From Acidobacteriota bacterium (GTDB lineage: Bacteria; Acidobacteriota; Terriglobia; Acidiferrales; UBA7541): a stretch of 64,000 nucleotides of DNA. The DNA lies in the NCBI GenBank assembly GCA_013289695.1, contig JABCZK010000011.1, positions 1 through 64,000 of the forward strand, given 5' to 3'. Of the stretch, positions 35,727 through 44,733 are shown in pieces (positions within the stretch are counted from its first letter, which is position 1; every line of letters starts with the position of its first letter). The notes under the pieces are model-generated. The model was not told the DNA's origin and did not search any database. It worked only from the letters and a program-made list of their open reading frames with translations. Made by a program: the position numbers and the translations under genes.

Positions 35727-35764
35727 CCGCTCTGCGCCACATTTACCAAGGAGTCTGAAAAACG

Positions 35765-36550
35765 ATGCGCAACCTCTACGCCATCTATCGCAAGGAAATG
35801 CGGCATTACTTCGTCTCGCCGATCGCCTACGTCTGCATCGGCTTCTTCCTGCTCGTCAGCGCGTATTTCTTCAATTTCTTCCTGTCCGCGGTCATCCAGC
35901 AGTCGTTCCAGATGGAAATGCAGAGCATGCAGTTCGGCATGCCGCCGCAATTTGACGTTCCAGGCCAGGTGATGCGCGCTTTTCTGGGCCTGCTCTCGAC
36001 GCTCATTCTTTTCATCACGCCGTTTCTCACCATGGGCGTCTTTGCAGAAGAGCGCAAGCGCGGCACCATGGAATTGCTGATGACTTCGCCGATTAGCGAA
36101 ATTCAGATCGTCTTGGGCAAGTTCCTCGCTTCCTTGTCACTGTTCGCCCTGATGCTGCTTCCGACGGCCAGTTATGTGATTTACATGTATCTGCACAGCG
36201 ATCCGATTCCGCCATGGCGCGTGCTCCTTGCGGGCTATGCCGGAATTTTGCTGCTCGGTGGCTCGCTGCTCGCGCTGGGCACTTTCATCTCGTCGCTCAC
36301 CGAAAATCAGCTCATCGCCGCCGTGCTCACGTTCGTGGCTTTCCTGTTCCTCTGGGTTTTGGATTTGGGCCACACCTCCGAAGGCGGCCTCGGTTCGGTA
36401 TTGCAATATCTTTCCGCCAGCCGCCATTACGATGATTTCGCTCGCGGCATCATAGACACCTCCGGGCTCATTTATTACTTAAGCTTTATGGTTCTTTTTG
36501 TTTTCTTAACTGTGCGCTCGATTGATTCGATGCGCTGGCGCCGCGCCTAA
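35765..36550 (+). CDS. ABC-2 type permease, GldF-like
   Basis: 261 residues with six predicted membrane helices. The N-terminal RNLYAIYRKEMRHYFVSPIAYV and EERKRGTMELLMTSPISE segments are the ABC-2 permease hallmarks that contact the ATPase. It pairs with the preceding ATPase and the following GldG-like protein. AAGGAG lies 11 bases before the ATG. Confidence 0.9.
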   Translation: MRNLYAIYRKEMRHYFVSPIAYVCIGFFLLVSAYFFNFFLSAVIQQSFQMEMQSMQFGMPPQFDVPGQVMRAFLGLLSTLILFITPFLTMGVFAEERKRGTMELLMTSPISEIQIVLGKFLASLSLFALMLLPTASYVIYMYLHSDPIPPWRVLLAGYAGILLLGGSLLALGTFISSLTENQLIAAVLTFVAFLFLWVLDLGHTSEGGLGSVLQYLSASRHYDDFARGIIDTSGLIYYLSFMVLFVFLTVRSIDSMRWRRA

Positions 36551-36592
36551 TTCAATCGCGCGCGGCTCTCAATTCACGGAGGAACTCGCAGT

Positions 36593-38131
36593 ATGAAATG
36601 GGATCGCGAAGAGATATCCAGCTTCATCGGCACGATCGGCGTGGCGATGCTCATCGCCAGCGGCGTGCGTTATTCCATTCAAGGTGAACTGCTCACAACC
36701 AGCAAAGCGCTGCTGATTGTCGGCGGCGCCTTCGTTCTCGTGGCCGTGGTCCTCGGTTTTCGCGCCATCGTCAGAGCGTTTTCCGGCCGCACTGCGCAGC
36801 AGGGCACTAACACCACAATTCTCACGCTCGCGGTTATCGCCATCCTTGCCGTCATCAACTTCGTCGGCTTCCGCCATCACAAGACTTTCGACCTCACCAC
36901 CGAAAAGCTCTACACACTGTCCGACCAGACTCGCAATATTGTCAGCGGTCTGAAACAGGACCTCACCGTCGCGCGTTTTGACAAAACTCCGAACACTTCG
37001 TTCGACGACCTGATGGCCGAATACAAAGCCCTCAGCCCGCACTTCAAGTATCAATTCGTGGACCCGCAGCAGAAGCCGGAAGTCGCGCAGGATTTCGGCG
37101 CAACGCACATGGGCGACGTCGTCGTTGCCTACGGCATCCGCAAAGATCACTTGGATGCCGGCGCGAGAGGCCAGCTCGGCGAAGAGGACGTAACCGGCGC
37201 GATCGTCAAAGTCACCAGCGGCGACGTGAAGGAAGTCTGCTTCGTCACCGGCCACGGCGAAAAATCTCTTACCGATGGCTCACCGGACGGCTTCACCCAG
37301 GTGGATGCAGGTTTGAAGAAAGAAAATTACGCCACAAAAACCATCAATCTGATCGCCGAAAACGGCGTCCCTGCGGATTGCAGCGTCGTGGTGATTGCCG
37401 GACCGAAGCAGTCGTACTATCCGCAAGAGACCGCGATGCTCGGCAAGTTTCTCGACGCCGGCGGCGAAGCGCTAATCATGCTGGATCCCGCGACCGATCC
37501 GAAACTCGACGACCTTTTCCAGGCATGGAATGTGGCTTTGGGCAGCAATGTCGTAGTGGACGCCAGCGGCATGGGTCAGCTCTTCGGCGGCGGTCCGATT
37601 ATTCCGGTGGTCCAAGATTTCGGCGCCAGCCCCATCACCAAGGGATTTCAGGGTTCAGTAGCGTTCTTCCCGCTGGCGCGCACGGCTTCAATCGCGGATA
37701 AGAGCAAATCAATTCCGCAGACGGTCGAGCTTCTCAAAACGTCAGAACGCAGCTTCACCATTCCCAAGCTCGAAGTCGGCCAAAAGAAAATATCTTTCGA
37801 CTCCAAGACAGACAAGATTGGCCCGCTCTCGTTGGGTGTCGCAGCGAATCGCAAAGTCTCCGACAAGGACGCGCGGCTGGTGGTCATCGGCAATTCACAA
37901 TTCGCCGCGAATCCCTGGATCAGCCAGCAAAGGAACGGCGATCTTTTCTTCAACACGATTGACTGGCTAACGCAGGATGAAAACTTGATCTCCATTCGCC
38001 CCAAGAGCGCCACGAATCGTCGCGTCACCCTTTCCGAAGCCCAATCCGCCGCACTGCACTGGCTGAATCTGGTCTTTCTCCCCGGTTTGATAATCTTCTC
38101 CGGAGTCTATATTTGGTGGAAACGCCGCTAG
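36593..38131 (+). CDS. GldG-like ABC transporter auxiliary protein
   Basis: 512 residues, ATG with GGAGGAA upstream. Three N-terminal membrane helices (about 10-100), a large periplasmic domain of the ABC_transp_aux type containing CFVTGHGEKSL and VVVIAGPKQSYYPQE, and a final membrane helix ending in a basic tail (YIWWKRR). GldG-type proteins act with GldF as the membrane part of the transporter, with the extracytoplasmic domain perhaps sensing or binding cargo. Third gene of the operon. Confidence 0.88.
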   Translation: MKWDREEISSFIGTIGVAMLIASGVRYSIQGELLTTSKALLIVGGAFVLVAVVLGFRAIVRAFSGRTAQQGTNTTILTLAVIAILAVINFVGFRHHKTFDLTTEKLYTLSDQTRNIVSGLKQDLTVARFDKTPNTSFDDLMAEYKALSPHFKYQFVDPQQKPEVAQDFGATHMGDVVVAYGIRKDHLDAGARGQLGEEDVTGAIVKVTSGDVKEVCFVTGHGEKSLTDGSPDGFTQVDAGLKKENYATKTINLIAENGVPADCSVVVIAGPKQSYYPQETAMLGKFLDAGGEALIMLDPATDPKLDDLFQAWNVALGSNVVVDASGMGQLFGGGPIIPVVQDFGASPITKGFQGSVAFFPLARTASIADKSKSIPQTVELLKTSERSFTIPKLEVGQKKISFDSKTDKIGPLSLGVAANRKVSDKDARLVVIGNSQFAANPWISQQRNGDLFFNTIDWLTQDENLISIRPKSATNRRVTLSEAQSAALHWLNLVFLPGLIIFSGVYIWWKRR

Positions 38132-38169
38132 CGCCAATGCAAAGGAATTGATAAGAATTTCCGAACGCC

Positions 38170-39558
38170 ATGATGAAGAAATCCACGTTAATTGTCCTGC
38201 TCGCCGCGGTCGTCCTCGGCGCGGCCGCCTATTATTTCGATTGGAAGCGCGGTCAAAAAGAAGCCGCGAACTCGCCGGCCGACACCAGCAAACCTGCATT
38301 CACGCTCCAGGCGGACGATATCTCCTCTCTGACCATCTCCTACCCAGCCGACCCAAAATCACAGCCCATCCACTTCGAAAACCAAAATGGCGTGTGGCAA
38401 ATCACCCAGCCTCTGCGGACAGGCGCCGATGACGTGTCGCTGCAGGGAATCCTGCAGCAACTCGCGTCGGCCCGCGTCGCCCAGACAGAACCCGGTACGC
38501 CGGATCGCCTGAGAGTATTCGGCCTGGAAACTCCAGACGTCACGCTCGATTTTCAAATGAAGAATGGCGCGAAACACTCGCTGCGCTTGGGCAAGAAGGA
38601 TTTCACGGGCGTTTCCGTTTACGCGATTGTGGACAGCGCTAAGGACGTAGCTCTGCTCCCCGAATCGTTGCTGGTCAGCGCGGACAAGCCTCTACAGGAT
38701 TTGCGCGATCATTCCGTCCTGCATTTCGTTGCCCCCGACGCAACTTCATTCGATCTCAAGAATCCATCGGGCGAACTCGCAGCGGCCAAGGACCACGACG
38801 CCTGGAAGTTTACGAAACCCAGCAGCGCGCCCGGAGATGGTGGCGCCATCAATTCTTTTCTCGCCTCCGTTGCCACTAGCAGGATGACTACGATCGCCAG
38901 CGAAACCCCGGATAATCTCGCGAAGTATGGCCTCGCAAACCCCGGAATTTCACTCACCGTCACGGACGCCAAGGGCAAGACCGCGACTGTGCTGGTCGGC
39001 AAAAAGGAAGGCGACGAGTATTTTGCGCGCGATAGTTCGCGCCCGACGATCTTCCGCATCAATCAGGACGCGTACAAGAAGCTCACGGAAAGTTTCACCG
39101 GCTTGCGCGACAAAAAGCTCGTTCATTTCGATCCGGCGGCGATTACTCACGCGGAGATTCACAACGCCAGCGGCACGATCGCGTGCACGCGCAAGAACGA
39201 AACGGACTGGACTTGTGACAACACAGATCAAAAAGATGACAAGCAGAAGCAGGACGCACCGCAAAAAGACAATCAGCAGGGAAAACCAGCAAGTCTCGAC
39301 AAACTCTTTACTCCGCTAGAGCAAGCCACCGCCGAGGAAATCTTCGACCGCCCTACGCCCAACCTGCTGTCCAAGATTGCGAAGGCCGCCTTCGAAGCGA
39401 TTCTCACCGACAAGAACGGAAAAGTTCTAAAAGTGGAAATTTCGAAGGAATCCGGCGGGTTCGTCTACGCACGTACCAGTGAAACTCCTACAATGTACGA
39501 ATTGAAACCCCAAATCCTTACCGACTTGAACTTTAAACCCTCCGACCTGACGAACTAA
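38170..39558 (+). CDS. DUF4340-containing membrane-anchored protein
   Basis: 462 residues. A single N-terminal membrane anchor (about 5-22) is followed by a periplasmic region made of two or more DUF4340 repeats; recurring patterns are VWQITQPLRTGADD / AWKFTKPSSAPGDG and LRVFGLETPDVTL / LAKYGLANPGISL. A Lys/Gln/Asp-rich low-complexity stretch lies near residues 355-378. DUF4340 proteins almost always follow GldG-like genes, as here, so it is probably a subunit of the same transport complex. No enzymatic motif is known for the family. Confidence 0.87.
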   Translation: MMKKSTLIVLLAAVVLGAAAYYFDWKRGQKEAANSPADTSKPAFTLQADDISSLTISYPADPKSQPIHFENQNGVWQITQPLRTGADDVSLQGILQQLASARVAQTEPGTPDRLRVFGLETPDVTLDFQMKNGAKHSLRLGKKDFTGVSVYAIVDSAKDVALLPESLLVSADKPLQDLRDHSVLHFVAPDATSFDLKNPSGELAAAKDHDAWKFTKPSSAPGDGGAINSFLASVATSRMTTIASETPDNLAKYGLANPGISLTVTDAKGKTATVLVGKKEGDEYFARDSSRPTIFRINQDAYKKLTESFTGLRDKKLVHFDPAAITHAEIHNASGTIACTRKNETDWTCDNTDQKDDKQKQDAPQKDNQQGKPASLDKLFTPLEQATAEEIFDRPTPNLLSKIAKAAFEAILTDKNGKVLKVEISKESGGFVYARTSETPTMYELKPQILTDLNFKPSDLTN

Positions 39559-39617
39559 CCGCGCGCGAACAAACTTCGACACCCCGGCGTCGCGGCAAGC
39601 CCCGCGCATACAGCGCA

Positions 39618-39866
39618 TTACGCCACAGAATGCATTTCTTCCAGCGCGTTTTGGGCAGGCCACGTCGCCACGAGCAGCACTTTTCTCGTTGCGGGAGAAA
39701 TGTGCACGTAAAATACCTGCGTGTCGCTCTTAATCTCGTACAAATCAGGATGTTTCGGATCGGGAATTGCCGGCGCGCCACTTGCCAATAAATGGCACAG
39801 CTGCACGACCAATTCCGTTGGATGATTCCGCAAATCTTCTATCTGCACGTCACACGCCCAGCGCAT
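39618..39866 (-). CDS. Small conserved protein of unknown function
   Basis: 82 residues from ATG 39866, chosen because GGAGG lies eight bases upstream; the frame opens 14 codons earlier. The sequence contains CDVQIEDLRNHPTELVV and YEIKSDTQVFYVHISPATRK, alternating strands and helices of a compact soluble domain. I recall no functional name. No signal peptide. It stands alone, convergent with the DUF4340 gene. Confidence 0.62.
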   Translation of the reverse strand: MRWACDVQIEDLRNHPTELVVQLCHLLASGAPAIPDPKHPDLYEIKSDTQVFYVHISPATRKVLLVATWPAQNALEEMHSVA

Positions 39867-40090
39867 CACCGTGCTCCTCCCCCAGCCGCCATTTCGTACC
39901 TCATTCACTTATACGGTTGGATGCGCGGAAATGTTGCAGGGCTCCTCGTTTTTTCGCCTTGATTCAGCCAAATTGGCACTCACCCCTGCAGCGGCCCCTA
40001 ATCGAGTATACGAACGTTAACCCCTAACTTGTTACTTGCGCGGCCCTTCCAAACTTGCCATAGTCCAGACAACGGAGGGAACCACTCATC

Positions 40091-40294
40091 GTGACTAAGC
40101 AGAGACTGAAGAAAACCAGCCGCATGAAGCGCGACAAGCGGCGTAAGCATCACCACTGGCAGGTCACCGTGTACTACGCCGACGGCGAAAAGTTTGCTCG
40201 CGTTTACATTGATCGCGACCGCGCCCAGAAGTTTGCCGACCGACAGAAGAAATCCCCTGTCGTCAAAGCCACTCGAATTATGGAAGTTGATTAA
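40091..40294 (+). CDS. Small basic protein of unknown function
   Basis: 67 residues from GTG 40091; a GGAGGGA element lies about 12 bases upstream, a little far. The first 22 residues are strongly basic (KQRLKKTSRMKRDKRRKHHH), followed by a beta-rich segment WQVTVYYADGEKFARVYIDRD and a helix. This could be a small nucleic-acid-binding protein, but that is inference from charge. Alone on its strand. Confidence 0.55.
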   Translation: MTKQRLKKTSRMKRDKRRKHHHWQVTVYYADGEKFARVYIDRDRAQKFADRQKKSPVVKATRIMEVD

Positions 40295-40921
40295 CTCCCG
40301 ATTCGGCGGCGCCGGCGCTCGCATCTGGTAAGGCGAAGACGCCCGCCGCCCCTTCCATTCTCCCCGCCCTCTCGAATGATCAATCTCGATCATCGCGCGG
40401 CACCTCGCTCTTTAACCCCCGAGCCCTTACCGAAGCGCCGCCGCTTTCTGCTCTAGCTGCCGCCCTCTGTACCTCTTGGTCCAGAATTCTTCGTTCGGCC
40501 AAGTGTTTCCGGGTCGTTGCGACCAGAATCTCCTGCTGAGATTTCAGCGGCCATGCCTGATCAGATTTACGTCCCGCAGCCGGTCGATACCTCGCAAGTA
40601 AGCTGGACGACCCGTAGCCCCTTCTGGAAGGCCTCGCTCGCAACGCGCTCGCGCCGGTTTGAATTTCCCGCAACGAAGCAGCCCACGGTCTAAATCCTTG
40701 GCGGCGCCGACACAGGTTTGAATGTGGCGTGACAGGCTAGGAATACAAATTTGGTTCCGGCACTGACCAGCGGAATGGATCCGGCGTCCAGTGCGTGGGT
40801 ATCAACGGCAGCTTTCGATTTCTGGTTATGCGGTGCGGGATAGCAAACCTTCGAATGGAAAGTCAGGAGCGCCGGAGAAAACCGTTGCTTCCTACGCGAA
40901 AACAGCCGCAGTCGGAGCTCG
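40295..40921. other. Intergenic region without a supported gene
   Basis: About 627 bases. A 97-residue frame on the minus strand (40380-40673) lacks a ribosome-binding site and any recognisable pattern. No hairpin-T tract or repeat was noted. Confidence 0.45.
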
Positions 40922-41848
40922 TTAATCCTGATCGCCGCTGTGTTTCTTCTTAATCTTGCGGCGAATGTCGGGCCAAAATTCCTTAGCGAAGATGGAGAGC
41001 GCGTCGTATCCCATTTGCGTGCCCCATACCGACGCAGTGTTCGCTAGATTCTTGTCTGCTTGGGGGTGATAGCTGTAGGTGGAAATCGCCGCCGCCGCCG
41101 CGCTTCCCCCGATTTCCGCAAAATTGAACATATGGTTGCCCGCGTCCGTTCGCGTAATCACCAGGCGGCTCAACGCGTATTCGGTGCGATGCCAAAACCC
41201 GCCTTTACCCAGCTGGTAATAGCGAGGGTCGGTATGCAACAGCGACGGCACGACCGCGTTGACCATGAAATTCTCGATCGTGCCATCCGCAAATTCCTGC
41301 CCGAAGCGCTTGGCATATCCCTGTGCGCCTTGCCCGTACCCCGGCTCGCTGTTCTCAGCCTGGCTGATCCCCGCAAGCGCGGCGTACCACGGATATTGCA
41401 CGTAGTCGAACGAAGATCGCAGCGTAATTTTGAATTTTTGGCCAGCAGTCAGAGGCGGAGTTTGCGCGGAATTCTCCACCGTCAGAAAATTTGGCAAGGT
41501 ATAGAACAGACGATCCTTCGAGGGCAGGCCACCTTGGTTCGTCGCCTGAGAATTGTTGGCATCTCCAGGTTTCTGGTCACTGGAAGTTTGCCCGGAGGTT
41601 GCCGCTCCATGCGCCGCTGCGGGTTGTTGCTGCTGCCCTTGCTGCGCTTGCTCCGATCGCGCCAGCTCTGATGGTGCCTGCTCTAATTGCGACTGCCCTA
41701 ATTGGAAAAGTCCCGACGGTTGCTGAGCGGTCTGTTGGGAAGGCTCGGTTTGCTGTTGGGCCGATGCGCGAGGGGGTCGAGCAAGCACTGCCATCGCAAT
41801 GCAAAACGCGTACATTCTGCCGAGCCGCCGACGTCTGGTCATCATCAA
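40922..41848 (-). CDS. Exported Q/A-rich protein of a family common in Acidobacteria
   Basis: 308 residues. A basic start and hydrophobic helix (about 10-28) look like a signal peptide cleaved near ASAQ. A low-complexity Gln/Ala/Ser-rich stretch spans residues 30-105, then a conserved domain begins with LFYTLPNFLTVEN and contains SQAENSEPGYGQGAQGYAKR, PSLLHTDPRYYQLGKGGFWH and AISTYSYHPQAD. I have seen this domain mainly in acidobacterial proteins without assigned function. A periplasmic or outer-membrane place is likely. Alone on its strand. Confidence 0.75.
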   Translation of the reverse strand: MMMTRRRRLGRMYAFCIAMAVLARPPRASAQQQTEPSQQTAQQPSGLFQLGQSQLEQAPSELARSEQAQQGQQQQPAAAHGAATSGQTSSDQKPGDANNSQATNQGGLPSKDRLFYTLPNFLTVENSAQTPPLTAGQKFKITLRSSFDYVQYPWYAALAGISQAENSEPGYGQGAQGYAKRFGQEFADGTIENFMVNAVVPSLLHTDPRYYQLGKGGFWHRTEYALSRLVITRTDAGNHMFNFAEIGGSAAAAAISTYSYHPQADKNLANTASVWGTQMGYDALSIFAKEFWPDIRRKIKKKHSGDQD

Positions 41849-42187
41849 GGTCTATAATCTCCCGGCTCTTGGCCGCAATCTGAGAACTCGTCCACATCTG
41901 TTCGACCAGCGACAGTTTCATCGCTTCCATACCATCGATGGTTGCGGGTAGCGTTGGGAATTCACTACAAACAGCCATTAAGTTCCAGAATTCGCTCGTC
42001 AGCGGCTGGAACGCGTGAAAATGTGCGCCGTTTCGACTCGCGGTGCTTTCCGATTCGATGGAATGTAACCCCCAGCATATCAGAATCGTCGTGGGGCGAC
42101 TCCCGGCGTTGCCGTTGTTTACAACCAGCCGCGTCGGCCAGGCCGCCGTGAGCGAACCACGCAGAGCTCCGACGACAAGCAATGGAA
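41849..42187. other. Intergenic region without a called gene
   Basis: 339 bases between two minus-strand genes. A minus-strand frame crosses it from 42191 into the next gene but overlaps real coding sequence in another frame and has no domain. Should contain the promoter of the Q-rich protein gene; none is clear. Confidence 0.4.
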
Positions 42188-43123
42188 TCAATCGCTAGCC
42201 GAAGTCCGTTCACCACAAGCGTCGGCCAAGACCAGCACAGCCCCGCTGAAAAACAACGTATCAAAAAAATAGTTCAAGCTAACGATGTCCTTGGGGCTCG
42301 CGAGCAACATCGGCAAATACTCAAACAGCACCAGAAGCAGAATCATCAGGCCCAAATACGTTGCCGCCTGCCGCGTTTTCTTGTTCGCAACCAGGCACGC
42401 TCCGCTCGCGATCAGCACCGCGCCTGCAAGATAAGCCCAGAACAGCCGCCCTGGAATCCACTCGGGCATGATTTTTTCCAGCGGAACGCCGGTCGCGAAC
42501 GTCGGATGCAGAAAATGCTCGACGCCATAGAACACCGCCGTTACCCCGATGCAATACCGGGCAACGGTCACTAGCACCGGGGCTCTGCCGGCGTGCTTCG
42601 CGCTCATGCGCGCTCCCGCAAACGCAAAACCCCCGCTGGCGAACGCAAGTTCTCGCAATGCCAGCGTCCAGGCAATTCGATTGTTCGGCTCCGCCAGCGC
42701 TGCGGGTATATCCATCAGCACCACGAACGAAAAGAACATCACTCCCAACAGCGTGGCCGCCAATCGTGACTGGACCTTCACCGCAATACTGAGCGCCGCG
42801 GCAAGCAGCGCAACGCCCACCAGATACACCCAAAATGTGTGCACGGGTATCCAGCTCGGAACCATCGTCGCGATGTCCGAAGTATCGGTGAAGTGCTCCG
42901 TCCCGAACACCGCCAGCGGAGTCGCGAAGCACAAACGCCCGAACGGCATGATCTTGTCGATTCCCCGCGCCTGCGGCAGTTCGTCGTTGAAAATTTTCAC
43001 CAGGCCAACCACAAGCACTGCCGCGGCCGCAAAATAACCCCAGAACACGATGCCCGGTAGTCCGAATACTGCAATCGCAGGCGCGAAATCAACGTGCGCA
43101 CCCTCCAGGAAAGCGCTCGACAT
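42188..43123 (-). CDS. Duplicated DoxX-like membrane protein
   Basis: 311 residues with eight or more predicted membrane helices in two homologous halves. Each half has a GxEHFxxP/T element followed by (P/S)xWIPxxxFWxYLxG: GTEHFTDT...VPSWIPVHTFWVYLVG and GVEHFLHP...MPEWIPGRLFWAYLAG. This spacing is that of DoxX/DoxD-like four-helix proteins, suggesting an internal duplication. No haem or quinone motif is certain. Function unknown; DoxX relatives are linked to oxidoreduction or stress. Confidence 0.72.
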   Translation of the reverse strand: MSSAFLEGAHVDFAPAIAVFGLPGIVFWGYFAAAAVLVVGLVKIFNDELPQARGIDKIMPFGRLCFATPLAVFGTEHFTDTSDIATMVPSWIPVHTFWVYLVGVALLAAALSIAVKVQSRLAATLLGVMFFSFVVLMDIPAALAEPNNRIAWTLALRELAFASGGFAFAGARMSAKHAGRAPVLVTVARYCIGVTAVFYGVEHFLHPTFATGVPLEKIMPEWIPGRLFWAYLAGAVLIASGACLVANKKTRQAATYLGLMILLLVLFEYLPMLLASPKDIVSLNYFFDTLFFSGAVLVLADACGERTSASD

Positions 43124-43355
43124 TCCGTCAACCCCCTTCGTGATTCTGAATCACGTCCCGCCGGAAGAGTTGCACGCCACGCTACATCCAACGAGCGCGC
43201 GCACGCACGCATCTGGGAACTCTCCCGAACTCGCTTTCGTCGCGGCGGCTCGGTCCCGCGTCGGCCAGTACCGGTATTCGATCCGTGGATATCGCGTCAG
43301 GTTTGTTGTAGCAAATCAGGATTAGAAAGCGGCGGCGGGAGGAATAAACGTTGCT

Positions 43356-43389
43356 AAAAAGCAGAAGGCCCGCCTTGCAGCGGGCCTTC
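43356..43389 (-). terminator. Intrinsic terminator
   Basis: GAAGGCCCGC (43364-43373) and GCGGGCCTTC (43380-43389) form a 10-bp stem with a 6-base loop; on the minus strand it is followed by TGCTTTTT. It lies 175 bases beyond the DUF6599-type gene stop and would end its transcript. Confidence 0.8.
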
Positions 43390-43563
43390 GAGGGGAGAAA
43401 GCTCCACGGCCACTGCGCGGTGGGCGGCAGAACTCTTTCCTCGGTCGCAGTCTAGTACGAGGTGCGGAATTCAGTCAAGCGGGAAAGGGTACTTTTTAAC
43501 CCTTCGTTAAGATGCTGAAAATAATAACTTTACGTGCCAAATGGGGGCTTTTCCACCGGCTGG

Positions 43564-44706
43564 TCACTTCGGCTGATTCCGCTCTATCCCGTAGAAGTCC
43601 TCTGAATTGATGGGCTTACTGCCCAGCCCTAATTGCAGCACTTGCATCGTGCTGCTGCGATCAAACACCTTATCAGGAAATAATCGCTTCACCACGATCC
43701 GGAATCCGCCGAACGCAATCCCCGAAATCAGCGCGAAGCAACAGATTATGCCGGTGCCAATGATCGCTCCGACAATCATCGTAGTGATCGGCGGCTCTTT
43801 GAATTGAAAAGTCGGCTCATTCCAGGTGACTTCTGCTCCCGATTGAACTTGCTCCAACAATTTATCCGCTTCCGCTTGCGTGCGCGCGCCGAACACAATG
43901 GCCAGCAGCGTGATGGAGCGCTTACCGAATACCGGAGAACCATTAGGATCAACGTCGGCAGCGTTCACGTGATAAACCTGCTGCAGCTCGTTCAATTTTT
44001 TCTGCGCTGTCTGCGGAGTAGGGAAGTCGGCGATCAGAAGATTCAGCTCGCGTCCGTCCACGTGGTATCTTGCGACCTCCGCTTCGGCGCCAGTGGAAAA
44101 TCCCAGCCAATCATGCTGCGAGACAGGGAAAAATTGGTTCAGCGTCACCGGCCCCAAAATGTATTTGTCCGAACGGTCAATGAAGCCCTTCGTCGGCAAG
44201 TGCTCGGGAAGTGTCGGCAACGGACCCTGCTGCGCGCGTGCCGAGACGGCGGCCGCAAGCGCACTCAGATCTGTGCCGAACCTCGACAAATCGTTGCCAC
44301 GAATATCGAGAACCAGGTTCCCTAGCAGAACAAGCGCTTCCTCGCGCGACATGACCGAGTGCTCGTTCGGTCCCGGCCGCGACATATCCGGCGCGCGCAG
44401 GTACGAATACAGCCCATACGCTCCGCTGGGATCCTTCATCCGGTAAAGCGTCACCTGCAGCGCGTCTCTTCCAAGCGAATAGGTTCCTTCCTCTCCCGAA
44501 AGAAACCCATATTCCTGCCGTACCGCCGCTCGCTGGTCAGCAAGCACGCTCCCGATATGGTCGCCGTTGTATGCGACGGGAGCATTCAGTCCGGAGTTAG
44601 TGTTGCCACTCCACCCCGCGAAAGAACTCGGTAGAATGCCCTGCGCAGACGCAGGAAAGGGGGCTAATAGCACAAATAGAATGATCAAAGGTATGGCGCG
44701 GCGCAT
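43564..44706 (-). CDS. DUF6599-type exported membrane-anchored protein
   Basis: 380 residues. Signal peptide (1-22, ending ASAQ), a central soluble domain with YSLGRDALQVTLYRMKDPSGAYG and a second repeat-like region (KYILGPVTLNQFFP), then a C-terminal membrane helix (about 310-335) and a short cytoplasmic tail. Matches the DUF6599 pattern known from acidobacterial genomes, function unknown. Ends upstream of the terminator at 43356-43389. The amidase gene lies just upstream on the same strand, 27 bases from its start. Confidence 0.75.
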   Translation of the reverse strand: MRRAIPLIILFVLLAPFPASAQGILPSSFAGWSGNTNSGLNAPVAYNGDHIGSVLADQRAAVRQEYGFLSGEEGTYSLGRDALQVTLYRMKDPSGAYGLYSYLRAPDMSRPGPNEHSVMSREEALVLLGNLVLDIRGNDLSRFGTDLSALAAAVSARAQQGPLPTLPEHLPTKGFIDRSDKYILGPVTLNQFFPVSQHDWLGFSTGAEAEVARYHVDGRELNLLIADFPTPQTAQKKLNELQQVYHVNAADVDPNGSPVFGKRSITLLAIVFGARTQAEADKLLEQVQSGAEVTWNEPTFQFKEPPITTMIVGAIIGTGIICCFALISGIAFGGFRIVVKRLFPDKVFDRSSTMQVLQLGLGSKPINSEDFYGIERNQPK

Positions 44707-44733
44707 AGTGTCCTTCTATTAGACGCCAATATT

